Shown: positions 22,665 through 33,700 of the stretch, piece by piece
Layout: every line of letters starts with the position of its first letter
Position numbering within the stretch: the first letter of the stretch is position 1
From: Ancistrus triradiatus
Taxonomy: Eukaryota > Chordata > Actinopteri > Siluriformes > Loricariidae
Length of the DNA: 64,000 bases
Direction: 5' to 3'
Assembly: GCA_025084515.1 (NCBI GenBank)
Contig: JAJAGP010001506.1
Coordinates: 1 to 64,000 of the forward strand
Notes under the pieces: generated by a model
Told to the model about the DNA's origin: nothing
Seen by the model: only the letters and a program-made list of their open reading frames with translations
The model's database searches: none
Program-made: the position numbers and the translations under genes

Positions 22665-23210
22665 AATATTTACTGACATTGATAGGAAATAATAGCCTAT
22701 AACATATGGCAAAAATGGGCCAAACCCAACATTGCAAAAGTTGTTCCACTCAATAGTAATAGCTCCAAACAATTGAAAAGTAGGTGATGCATGTTTCCCA
22801 ATTGGTTCACGTAAGACCAAATAGTTTCTATATGGTTCAAATCTGGACTCAACAGAACAGGCCAAAACATGAGACTGGTGGACTGTGGCGTATTAGCAAC
22901 TAACGACTATTCAGTTGCGAAAAAAAGACGGAGAATATGTATAAGATTTAACATCCAGACGTGTTAGCTTGAGATTTATATCAAACATTTAAAAGTTATC
23001 ATGATTTAGCTTTTGTGTACAAGACGACAGTGAATTTAGCGGTTTCTAGCTTTTTTCCCCTCCAGCAGTTCACTGCAGCAATGAGTAATGATAAGCAATG
23101 GTGACACAGCTTTCAGGAGTGCAGTTTCTTGGTTCTTGCTCATTTTCTGACCAATGATTTGTTATTAGGACCATTAAAATCTTAGTATTTGCCATTTTAT
23201 GTTTGGTCCA
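22665..23210 (-). pseudogene. Decayed Tc1-like transposase in foxf2 intron (family Y, copy 2)
   Basis: The complement of about 22800-22855 reads SPDLNHIETIWSYVNQLGN, a recognisable DD34E-type catalytic block with P to H. The 5' part on the minus strand includes 'ccaagaaactgcactcctga', matching the copies at 17575 and 60880. Multiple frame breaks. It is antisense to foxf2. Confidence 0.7.
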
Positions 23211-23399
23211 CTATTTTGCCCAGAAGTGTACAGTGGCATGTAATTTAGTTATTAAATATAGTTATTGTGTGGGAAACATGTTGTAATGAAACACAGACAA
23301 TTGAAATAACCCAGACTTCTCCGGATCTACAGTGCCACTTTGTGCGCTCTTTTGGATTTCTGAGCAATGACCTTCCCTACCATCCATTGTTAACCCTGA

Positions 23400-23720
23400 C
23401 CTTCAGGGTTAAAAAAACACTGCTGTTTTTTGCTAAAACGATCGAGGGCTAAAAGCCCAAAGGTAGGGCAGGCTGAGAAGGATTTAACTTCCTGGGTGGG
23501 GGGCTTTCTGAGGCTTAAGGGTCGGTCAAAATTAATGTGAGGGATATTTGAACTAGTTAGATACACAGGCGCTGGCTTGTGTTCCGGAGGTCCTTTTTCT
23601 GAGCTCCTTAATACCAAATAAGAGCTGCCAATCACCTGGAATGTTGTTTTTTTTCCTGAAATGGAGTCCTTGTAAAGCCATATAAACCATGGGTGAAACA
23701 AAAACATGCTGTGGTGCACT
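23400..23720 (+). promoter_or_regulatory. Candidate intronic regulatory block A of foxf2
   Basis: Unique, moderately GC-rich sequence without repeat signatures, including 'ggcgctggcttgtgttccgg' and 'gccatataaaccatggg'. It differs in composition from the surrounding AT-rich intron. Suggested as a conserved noncoding element by composition only. Confidence 0.25.
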
Positions 23721-24359
23721 GAACCATCACACATCGTCCAATCTGTACCGGCGTTGCACCATATAGACAAAATATCAGATTGCTGTTCATAAATAATGCA
23801 TAGAGAATTGCAAGATGCATTTTCACAACTGTTTGTTAAAGGTTGGCTTGTGTATTTGAAAATATTTTAATGGATATTTAGTAAGAATATCAAACCCACC
23901 ATGTTCATACAGAGAATAAAACAGGTCAGGGTGTTGAAATAATGCTCCTCGATGTATTCTGTGATAACAGGATTGCAAAAGATGTTGTGAATATTTCTTT
24001 AGAAATAAAAGTATTGCTTAACAAAATGACACAGCCAGCATGACGTAAAACTCATGAGGACTAGCTGTGTTGTGTTTATATCACACATGAACCAAACTCA
24101 AGCTTTAGTTCTGAAGCTTGTTTAATCAAAGTCCAAGTACATGCCATAAACAGATTGCTGATACTAGAGAATAAGACTACTGCATATACCCATGTGATAT
24201 AACTTGTCATATAATGTTTAAAAGCCAGGTGATCCACCAAACTAGGCCATCAACTCATGCTTACAATGCCCTGATATTGAAATGCTTTCAGTAAAATAAC
24301 TGTCAATAAACAATGTACTGGTTAGTGACTTCATCCTCTGTTGAGGGAAAAAAAAACCC

Positions 24360-24830
24360 TGAAAATTGAGCTCCATGATGGTGAAAACTGGTTTATCCTG
24401 GTCAATGGCAGTTTAGTTATGGCTTATCAGGGGTCCACCAAAACCTTGGTGGCGAATCTATCTTTCAATCTGCAACATTCATTGATGGCCCAATATATTC
24501 TTTACCCAGCAGTCCTGCTAATTATTTTTTACCAAAGGTGTAATGATCAATTTAAATGCAATCATGGAAGCATTTTCAACAAACATTCAGTTAATTCCAC
24601 TGCCCAACAGAACCCCTCCATTAAATACATTCAAATATATTTAAAAAATTTAATTAAAAAAAGATTGCGATTGGATTTTAAGGGGTATAAAATGTCCGAT
24701 TACGCTGATGCATTAATTTCTCCTAAAAAACTGATTCCATGGCTTGAAATATAATTCAGGGATTATTTTATTGTTCAGTAATTAGTGGAAATTATTCCTC
24801 TTATTTAAACTTAAAGGGCCATTCAAGTGG
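24360..24830 (+). promoter_or_regulatory. Candidate intronic regulatory block B of foxf2
   Basis: About 470 bp of repeat-free sequence with ATCAAT, TAATTA and 'attcattgatggcccaat' motifs and low CpG content, like many vertebrate conserved noncoding elements. It happens to be open for 137 codons (24341-24754), but that frame has no ATG at its head, no splice context and no domain. Enhancer function is inference. Confidence 0.3.
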
Positions 24831-25783
24831 AATTTAAAAACAATTAGGAACAACACAACCACACTGTTGTATATCGGATTAATTGAGATACAAACTGATT
24901 GGGGTTTATTAAATATAGTTGCTGCGCATCATGGACTATTTATGGTTAGCATATTATTTATGAATATATAACTTTTTCAAGAAAGCAAAAAGCATAATTA
25001 TAAACAGCCTAACTTGTCTACCTTGGAGACTAGCTACAGTCTTATGTAAACCTTTTAGTTAACTTGATTTTTTAACTAAAAAAGGGGGCGGTGAAAAAAT
25101 ATGGATGTAATATTTCTCCACATTTCCAATGAACCATTAAACATTCAATAAGATCTAACAAAAACTTGTGGGTCACCTGGAAAGGTGCCCAAATCTTTCT
25201 GCACTACAATTTTGTTTCGTTTTTCCAAATATGTTCAGTAAATCCAATAAAATCGCAGAAATATGTCATGTTTTAATTTACTGAAAACAAAGCTTAGGTC
25301 AAGTTCTGTTGATAAAATATAAAATAAATAAATAAATAACGCATAATTTGACAAGGGGTGCCCAAACTATGGTAGTCATATATTTTTTGGTATTTTTATG
25401 AATTCTTTCATTTCACCAGGCTATATTATTGTTTTCAGAAGCACTCCCAAATGAATGGAGAAACAAGAAATTTCCCACTGAGGTTTATAAGAACGGTACT
25501 GAATCAGAAGAACTTTTATCAGTCGAAACATTGTAGTATTAACTCGGAGAACAAAACCGGCACAATAACATTTGTAGATGAAGAAATCTTATTATGGTAC
25601 ATCTCTCACAAAACTATATTCATTCAGTTAATCTACTGTTAATGAGAAAACGAAGACCCGATGACTTGAATACCGTAGACCAAGTTCTGAATCATATGAT
25701 GTATACACAATAGTTTCTTATATGCTTAACGAATCCGTGGGTTAATGCCACACTTTTAAACATTTTACCTTTTTTGATTGCAG

Positions 25784-25968
25784 TGGGGATGTCTCGGTAT
25801 CAAACGCACTCCTCACCAGTATGCGACAGGAAGGACTTTGTGTTGAACTTTAACGGCATTGCCTCATTTCACCCGAGCGCCGGAGGATCTTACTACCACC
25901 ACCACCACCATCACCATCAGCTACACCACCAAGGCATCTGCCAAGACATCAAACCATGTGTGATGTAG
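25784..25968 (+). CDS. foxf2: Forkhead box protein F2, exon 2
   Basis: Completes Foxf2 (residues 333-393). Joining the terminal G of exon 1 to TG gives VGMSRYQTHSSPVCDRKDFV, then LNFNGIASFHP, a seven-histidine run and the conserved carboxyl end ICQDIKPCVM. This tail is part of the FoxF activation region and is shared with mammalian FOXF2. The acceptor is GATTGCAG at 25776-25783 and the stop TAG at 25966-25968. The His run is followed by QLHHQG, which may vary between fish species. Confidence 0.96.
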
Positions 25969-26697
25969 GACAATACAAGACGAACAAGTGAGAACGAACC
26001 TCGCGTATGATTGATTCATTTGTGGAGAGTGTACTGAAGATTCAGATTCGTAACAGACTGAAGCTGCTGATCATAACGCAGAAACAACGAGGATGAAGGA
26101 AATGTTCATGAGCCTGGACTTGGATTTAACGGCTCAGTATAAATGCACTAGCAGCTGTTATGTCCTCACCCATTTCCAGCGTTGAATTCGCAATAATATT
26201 GAATGAACTGCAGTATTTAATATTTACTTACAGTATTGAGTAACAGTCGTGGTGTTCACTAATTAAGGGTGTTTGTTAATTGATGAACGATTTTTGCCGT
26301 TGTCGTGCACTTTGCTTGCACGAAATAATGGCTAGATATAAACCTAGATATAAATCTGAACGATCTTGTTCAGAGTCCATGTGGAAAGACAATTTCTGTG
26401 CATTTAAATTGTTCACTTCGTTTGAAAATTGGGTTTGACTTCACTAAACCTAGCGCTTTAAGAACACAGAGCACCGTGCTGACTATAGGACGGGTTACGG
26501 TTTTGGAAAAGGAAGCCAATTTTTTTTCCTCCTCATTTTTCCACATGCAGCAGCATATAGTAGTTGAATTCTGAAGGGGGTTGTGATTTCCAAATGTAAA
26601 AGAAGAAATACAACTGCACTTATTTTAGTCCATCTGCACAGGAAAAATCAACGTGTTCATGTAACGACAGAGATTTCCTTGCATTTATGTACAGTAC

Positions 26698-26703
26698 AAT
26701 AAA
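26698..26703 (+). terminator. foxf2 poly(A) signal
   Basis: AATAAA about 730 bp after the foxf2 stop, following a unique AT-rich 3' UTR that includes 'gatttccttgcatttatgtacagtacaat' near 26671-26699. Likely the main 3' end; earlier variants were not seen. Confidence 0.6.
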
Positions 26704-26932
26704 GGCAATATATATTCTGAAAGCACGTATTGGATAAACAGTTCGTCTTTTGTTACAAAGATCAGCACGTACAGTATTATCAAGACAAAGGTCCATAAAA
26801 ATAAAAAGTTATTAACTATTAAAAGGTATTAACTAAACAGAAGACCCCATTTATCCGGTCGAAGACATAATTTTTTAAAAGCCAAGTCAGAGTAAGTCAA
26901 ATATGAAACCAGTTTACTAAAATCAGGTACCT

Positions 26933-27600
26933 GACTTACCAAGAACAAATCATTACTTCATTATAGCTTATACATGAAAACAACAACAAACGTATTTTAT
27001 TATTGTTGTTTTTATGTGTGGTGTCTCCTGGTAATGCAAGTTACTGTTGTAGTATATAGTAGCATGCCAATATCTAGTAAGAGTAATAATAATAATAAAA
27101 TGGATACATAAACATAACTAATGTTAAACTTACCTGATTACCAACCGATAATTACAGATATATACACAAAAATAACAGTAGCTGTATTTTATTATTGTTT
27201 TTTTGTTGTTGTTTTTACGTGTAATGCAAGCATTGTCGTAGGCTATATCTCGCTATGTCACTTTCTAGTTGTAGCAGTAATAATAGATCATGTAGATAAA
27301 AAAAACTACAATGTTAGACTTAACTGATAACCAACCGACAACTGTAGATATAGGCTATACACATAAAATTAACAGAAGTTGTATTTTATTAGTATTATAA
27401 TTGTTATTTTATGCGTGGATTCTCAATGCAGGCATTGTTGTATGCTGCATATCCAAACCTAGTACTAGTAGTAATAGTAATAAAATAGATTACAAAAAAA
27501 CTACACTGGTAGGCCTATTTCTCTGACAACCAGCCGATAATATATAAAAATGATACACAACATATAAAAACAACGTGGCAATTATCTTTTACTTACTGTT
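26933..27600. repeat. Degenerate tandem array, about 194-bp unit
   Basis: Equivalent points 'gacttacc', 'aacttacctgattaccaacc', 'gacttaactgataaccaacc' and 'tctgacaaccagcc' occur at 26933, 27127, 27317 and about 27516. The spacing is 194, 190 and about 199 bp. Each unit goes on with a 'tgtattttattattg' type stretch, 'taatgcaag...ttgt' and an AT-rich end with 'taataataa'. Identity between units looks well below perfect, so the array is old. Confidence 0.8.
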
Positions 27601-27609
27601 CTTTGACAT

Positions 27610-28590
27610 TGTAATTAAGTTTCCATCAATGAAATATGGCATACCAAACGCACCCACACTAATACAGATGGACAGCCACAGTTTCGAGACTCTTATTATG
27701 GACTGAAAACACTAGCTATACTACTGTTTAAAACAATGAATAACGATATATAGTAATATTACTTCAAATAAAAACAACGAACTACTTAGTTCAATCTTAA
27801 AGGTCAATGCTTAAGTTGCACAGCTTGGAAATTAAAGCCAATGTTGGGTACATGGCATCCTGGCAGGAACACGGATGAACTCGGACTGATGAAATAAATA
27901 ATAAATATGCTTTGAAGGCTTTTTGTCAGGCTCTCGCCAAATCCTTTTGCTCAGAACAAAGCAAATCCTGTATTTACAAGCAAGTTTTAGGTTTCTCACT
28001 TGTGCCATGTCTGACCAAAAGCACTGATGACAGCAGAAATTCTAGAAACATTTCAGTCACAATTATGAGGTTATTATTTACTTCAGCTTGAACAGCTGTA
28101 ATACAAAATGCCGTACGTTATTTTAATTAAATACTGTAACAGCAGCCTATAAATTATTAGACGCCATGTTCAAAAATGGGTGGAAGTCTGAATCGCACGA
28201 AGCTTCTAGGCTATACGTGTGTACAAATACCTTATTGCTTACAGCTGAAATCCTGCCTTATCACACTGCTTATCTGGCGAGTTCATAAATCAGCATCAAA
28301 TGACGCACACCACATTCAGAGCTCTACGCTGAGATTGAAGTCCTGTTTGGGAACCGCCCTACGGAAACTTGTGTTTTCTCTCCATCACACGAAATCACCT
28401 CATAAAAGCCTGATAATTAGCTGACGAGTTGAATCAGGTGTGTTAAATGAGGTAGAATAATAAACTCTGAAGCACTGTGGCCATGTACGACTTCAGACTG
28501 ACATCTACAAGTCCAACTCCTCCATCTTGTGGCTGAAAGAAGGTACAGACATAGAGAAGAAAAAGTCCACAGGTCTAGTCAGTGATAACA
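27610..28590. other. Intergenic, nothing recognised
   Basis: No conserved coding frame, transposon end or RNA gene seen. The phrase 'ctgacgagttgaatcaggtgtgttaaatga' near 28421-28450 may be a repeat scrap. Confidence 0.4.
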
Positions 28591-28855
28591 CAGCGAAATA
28601 TCGTGCAGGCCTGCCACAATCATGAAACTTTAGCTGACGATTAGTTGTCATACAAATAATTGCGATTAACGATTTCACTGTCCGTTCATTGAACACAACT
28701 AATAAAGTACAAGCTTAAAGTGACTGACCAGCCATCTTTCTTGCTAGCAATGTTTGATTAGCGGCTAATAATGATTACTGTCAAAAATGATCAGAAATAC
28801 AAATTATCATAAATAATTGCGACTCAAAGATTATGTAATAACTTTGACAGCCCTA
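28590..28855 (+). repeat. Dispersed repeat (related copy at 32165)
   Basis: Blocks 'aaactttagctgac', 'tagttgtcatacaaataatt' and 'ttcattgaacacaact' recur as the reverse complement at 32220-32320. The end 'ctttgacagccctaata' resembles hAT-like fish repeats. No protein frame. Confidence 0.6.
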
Positions 28856-29119
28856 ATACTGTACACAGGTTTGATCACCATTTTCCCCAAAGCATCCATC
28901 TACAGTGAAATGTGCAAACAATACAAAATGTTTGTTCTGAGGTCGCATGGAATGTGAATAGACGGAAACAAAATGGCTAAAGGAAACCAGACAACTTCTT
29001 ATTTACACAATACAAAGCCAAAATGAATGTAAAACACCGAAAACAACACTGCAGCTGTCTGTGCCATCTTGGAACTGGAAAGTCACATGACAAGACCAAA
29101 AAAAAAAGTATTAGCAGTT

Positions 29120-29300
29120 GATAGTACAGAGTGAGTTTGGCTGGCACAGCAATTCGTTGTCACCTCAACTCCAAAGACCTAAGGTTCGAGTCCTGTGCGA
29201 AATCTGCATGTTAGCCCACTGTCTGTGTGAGTGTCCTCCAAGAAACATTTACATGTTAGATTAAATGGCAGCCCTAAAGAATCCCTAAAGGAGAGTGGGG
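29120..29300 (+). repeat. tRNA-derived SINE (second family), sense
   Basis: A degenerate head 'tggctggcacagcaattcgt', a box-B-like AAGGTTCGAGTCCTG and then 'aaatctgcatgtta' and 'tctgtgtgagtgtcctcc' follow the order of the common fish SINE seen in antisense at 19895. Confidence 0.6.
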
Positions 29301-30384
29301 GTCAGGGTATGAGTGTTGTTGGATCCTCAATCCTACCATACACCTTTTGCGACCAGTTAGGCCTTGTATAGTAGAAATGGCAGGCTTATGACCGTTTCAA
29401 AAAGCCTGATTCAAAACACTTTGAATTTCTTATGATCTGTAATAAATTCTGAAGATTTGTTAATATATAAACAAAGTTCCTGCATATCTAGAATTCTTTG
29501 AAAATGTACGTTTTAACAATAAATATATTGCTAAAACATTCTTCTTTTATATACTAAAATTGGTCATGTATGGCAAAGCACATTAATGGAACTCACTACT
29601 GCAGTGCCACCCTCTGGACAGATTTTGTACTTTTGTAACTTCCCCCTACTAACAGCACACTGTACACGTGTAAACAAAAACGCACAATGACTGGTTAATT
29701 AATATCTACAGGCTGTTTTTCGCCATTGATTTATTTTTTTTCTCACATTGTAGCCTTACTTCTCTTTACACGGTTGTGAGAGATTCTGGTCCCTATACAC
29801 ACACGTGTGCCCTTGACAGGATGCCAATCCATTGCAGGGCTGGCAGGGATCACTGCCAGGGATGATCCCCCAGCTGACCTCACCCCCATCAGGCACAGCC
29901 AGTCGTGCCTATATGAGAGGCTTGACCAGCTTGAAAAGATGCAACAAGGACTCACCTTTCTGCCCCACCCGAGCACCTAGCCAAGTATAAATTTTATGTG
30001 CTTTAGAGGAACAGTCCCAGATCCACTTCCATAGTAAGATAATTGAGGAGTTATATTAACCATGACTTATTGTAACTCCTAGTGGTCAACTAACATTTGG
30101 GTGGGTGCTAAAAAAGCTTCAATTAAGTTTCATTAAAAAAAGACCATTTGACTTGTTATAAAATACAACTCAGTAAGTACTGGCCAAAAAACTTTTAGTG
30201 ATCACACTGTCATGTTTAAGTCACACCCTATTCCCTACAATATCAGAAATAAATGAAGTCCTTTTAAGCAGTGTCTAAAAAATAAAATTCTCTCAAACAT
30301 AATGAAAATGTTGAAAATGAAATGTTGTGTTGATAGAGCACACACAAGCAGATATGCAGTAAACTAAATAAATGGACTGAAGTC

Positions 30385-31790
30385 AAGTCAAGTCAAGTCA
30401 AGTCAGATTTATTTATATAGCGCTTTTTACAATGGAGCACTGTCTCAAAGCAACTTTACAAGTTTAGATTATCTCCTAATAACTACGTCCAATCCCAAAT
30501 TGAGCGAGCCTAGGGCGACAGTGGCAAGGAAAAAACTCCCTAGTTCTAGGAAGAAACCTTGGGAGGACCAAGACTCAAAAGAGGGACCCAACCTTGCTTG
30601 GGCGGCGTAGATGATAAATCTAAGTGAGCGAACTAAAGTCATGGAGTCAAGTTCGAAGATAGAATGTGAAGTATGCACATCGCTCGACATTAAGTGCCCC
30701 GCCGGGTTGATGATAAATCTAAATCGAGCGAAATAAAGTCATGGAGTCAAAGTTCGAATAGAAATGTGAAGTATGCACATCGACATTAGTGGCCGGGGTA
30801 TGATGATATAATCTAAAGAGCGAACTAAAGTCATGGAGTCAAAGTTTCGAATAGAATGTTGAAGAGTCTGCCCACATCGAAATTTAAGTAGGCACATCGA
30901 CATTAAGTGGCCCGGGTATGATGATAAATCTAAGAGCGAAACTAAAGTCATGGAGTCCATGGTCGAATAAAATTGCGAATTATGCACAGTGGGTCAGCTC
31001 CATCAGTATGAACATCATGTGTGGGGCCGGAACTGCCGGAACACAAGCTCGGAGAGAAAAACAGAAATGTAATTAGTTATTGATTAAGAAGCACAGGTCT
31101 ATTAACAATCACTGATTGCCATGTCAATCACGATTGCCAAGTGTAGCATGAGACCACCCCGGCAGCACATTAGCTATAGCAGCACGCAGCTAGAAAGCTA
31201 GAAAGAGGAGAACTGGAAGGAAACACAGCCAAGAGGGATCACATGAGACATTGGCACACCCCCAACGAGCGGCAGAAGACAGCAACCCAACTTACTCTGA
31301 TCACCATAAGACTCTTTTATGACTATGTACCCCCAGCTCTGCCCTTATTGCTAAGGCAAGGTTGCATGAGTCAAGATCACGAGGACCCAAGCCTAGTTCA
31401 GCCAGACCGCCCACCCGACACTCCCGGCAAGCGGACAAGGCAGGCAGGCCAGACATGACTTCAGACTCGGCCTCAGCAACCCAAAACCATGCAACCATGG
31501 TCTAAATCTAGTCAAAAGCCTGCCCGGTAAATAAGTATGTCTTTGCCTAGACTTAAAAACTTTGGAGGGTTGTCTGATTCTCGAACGAAAGTGGGAAGTT
31601 TATTCCATAGTTGGGGGGCCATGTATGAGAAAGCCTTTCCCCCTGCTGTGACTTTTTTAATTCTAGGAACTAAAAGAAGTCCTGCACCCTGCGAACGAAG
31701 TAGACGAGTTGGGTTGGATTTGCCAGGTATGCAGAGTGAGAGAGATATGCATACATTATCCTGTGCCTGATTTGTTGTCAACCTGCTATC
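30385..31790 (-). mobile_element. Minus-strand LINE 3' end (CR1/L2-like)
   Basis: On the minus strand, 31780 to about 31515 encodes AGGKAFSYMAPQLWNKLP and further residues typical of the extreme carboxyl end of CR1/L2-clade reverse-transcriptase proteins. Downstream lies about 0.9 kb of 3' UTR containing a tandem array. The tail follows: 'ccaaggtttcttcctagaac', 'ttccttgccactgtcgcc', 'agcgctatataaataa' and a terminal (ACTTG)n microsatellite at 30381-30405. The LINE is heavily 5'-truncated. The clade is inference from motif style. Confidence 0.6.
30609..30985. repeat. Four-unit tandem array inside the LINE 3' UTR
   Basis: Units begin 'atgataaatctaa' or close variants at about 30609, 30709, 30799 and 30919. 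Each continues 'gcgaactaaagtcatggagt', 'ttcgaatagaa' and 'atgcacatcgacattaagtg'. Unit length is 90-120 bp. Differences between units are mostly single-base indels. Confidence 0.85.
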
Positions 31791-32164
31791 ATATAAACAA
31801 ACAAAAAACTACAGGACATACCGCATTAGCAGTGGCTGACACTCACTCCTCATACCTGCTTATTTCAGTGCAGAGTTGCGAGTGGGCTGTGGCCTAGCCA
31901 GCAATACAGGGCACATGGGGGTACACCCCCAGTAAGGTGCCATTTTTCAATTTAAGTTTCAATAAAATAAGTATTTAGAGGGCTGAGTTATGTTGGTGTA
32001 TTTGTTAGCTGTGTAGTCAATATTTTTAGCGTGCATACTAGCAGAATTATTTCTTGCAGATATTTTCACATTTGTCATGATTTGCATTATCACTTTTGTA
32101 TATTTATAGGTATGTGTGTGCGTTTTTGGGTGCATGGCCATGCAGTGCATCATTTTGACAGTAA

Positions 32165-32345
32165 TCAGTATTAGATATTAAATCATGGCTACAAAGCAAG
32201 ACGGCTGTTCAGTCTCTATAGGCTTGTACTTCTTTAGTGGAGTTCAATGAACAGAAAATGAATCTGAATTATTTATATGACAACTAATAGTCAGCTAAAG
32301 TTTCATGAACGTGACAGGCCTACACGATATTTCTCTCAGAAGATT
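32165..32345 (-). repeat. Dispersed repeat, inverted relative to 28590 copy
   Basis: It contains 'gcttgtacttctttagtg', 'gttcaatgaacag', 'tatatgacaactaatagtc' and 'agctaaagtttcatga', the complement order of the 28590 copy. Confidence 0.6.
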
Positions 32346-32409
32346 CGAGTGAGAAATACAGTGACAGTACAGAATCAAGTAAATGTTATGCATTACAATC
32401 AAAGTCAGA

Positions 32410-32580
32410 ATTATTTTTGTAGTAGCTTTTTTTTTAATAAACAATGGAGCATTGTCTCAAAGCAGCTTTACAATTATATATTATCTTCCAACTACCTAAA
32501 CATTATAAGGAAAAAACCTTGGACCAAAACTCAGGAACCCAACCTCCTTGGACGGCTTAGATGTTATATGTAAGCATTAA
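32410..32580 (-). repeat. LINE-type 3' tail fragment
   Basis: Blocks 'acaatggagcattgtctcaaa', 'gcagctttacaa', 'ctaaacattataagg' and 'aaccttgg' match the tail at 30420-30570 in the same orientation. No coding part remains. Confidence 0.65.
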
Positions 32581-33147
32581 ACTATTATCTAACTAATATG
32601 TTTATAGCAATAGTTTAAATAAACATAAGCTAAATAAATATTAAGCGAGAACATATATGAAAATATAATCATTAATAATAACAATAGAAAAAATAAAGAA
32701 AAAATATTGAATACAATAACGTAAAAATGTGCATATAGGCATTATTTAGTCCGGTACATAGGGTCACTGTAGGATTTTGTGTCCTCAGCAGGAAAGTTTT
32801 GGTGGCATGGCAACCTCTTTCAACCGGGAGGGAGAAAGTTACTGCCCTATTTATCTATTTAAATGTTAAACAATGCCCCTAGTGGTCAAATTCCAGAAAA
32901 ACAGTTCTGTGACAATTACACAATAGGTCACGTGATACAGCTTGTTTCGTCTTTGTAGAGTTTTTACTTAACATTACTTGTACTGACTATTATAGATGAT
33001 GCTTTTAGGCATAAACCAACCAAGCAGGTGTTTTTTTTACTGTACAACTCAAGTTAAAAGATTAAGATAAATGCAAGTCTACAACACTGAATCATCAAGT
33101 AAAGCACGAGTTAGTGTAAAGTACAAATCTCTTTCAGCTGCTCCCGT

Positions 33148-33330
33148 TAGGGTTCCTTTACATTTATGTCATTTATCAGACGCCCTTATCAAGAGCAATT
33201 TACAACTGATACAATATTACAATCCAAGCAAATGTGGGTTAAGGGTCTTGCTCAAGGAGCCAACAGTAGCAGAGATGGGAATCGAACATTGCACCTTAAC
33301 TGCTAGGCTACCACAGTTCGCCACAATGGG
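33148..33330 (-). repeat. tRNA-derived SINE (first family), antisense
   Basis: Starts 'tttacatttatgtcatttat' and 'agacgcccttatcaagagc', continues 'ttaagggtcttgctcaag' and ends with GGGAATCGAACATT and 'cttaactgctaggctacc', the complement of box B and box A. Confidence 0.75.
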
Positions 33331-33569
33331 TAACCCGGCTTGGGACCGCATTAAGAGTACACCACAATGTTGCAAGCTGCACCTTGAACTGAACCCAGGA
33401 TCTCTGCCATTTCCAGCAGCTGGCTCTACCCAGTGTGCCACCAAAAAAATTGCCTTTAAAATCAGTAGATTTTCAGGTTGTGTAGTTTGACTACCCAGTT
33501 ATATATACACATTTTTTCACACGAGTTTTTCTCTATAAAAATTCAAAAGTTAGAGAACTGAAAACAGCA

Positions 33570-33700
33570 TCACAGCATTTAGCAGATGTCCTTATCCAGA
33601 GCGACCAACTACTAATATGCAGTCCTGGCACTTGAACCCTCAACTTTCTGTTCAGTTGCCCAGTAACAAACACTGATCCACCTCTGCCCTAAATCACCAA
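33570..33700 (-). repeat. tRNA-derived SINE (first family), short antisense copy
   Basis: It has 'gcatttagcagatgtcctta' and 'ccagagcgacc' followed by a reduced head with CACTTGAACCCTCAAC. The middle is deleted relative to the copies at 33148 and 53075. Confidence 0.65.

Larger units (their letters stand above)
22045..25783 (+). other. foxf2 intron 1
   Basis: A 3.7-kb intron with donor GTAAAC and acceptor TTTTTTGATTGCAG. It contains a decayed Tc1-like remnant (22665-23210), two candidate conserved blocks (23400-23720 and 24360-24830) and a transposon-end scrap near 25360. The position after the AADIS codons is the conserved FoxF intron site. Confidence 0.9.

Noticed and set aside
24341..24754. 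137-codon open frame in the foxf2 intron
   Set aside because: No ATG at its start, no splice context and no recognisable domain; better explained as repeat-free noncoding sequence.
30609..30985. CRISPR-like repeat array
   Set aside because: The units are contiguous tandem repeats without unique spacers, in a vertebrate genome and inside a LINE tail.
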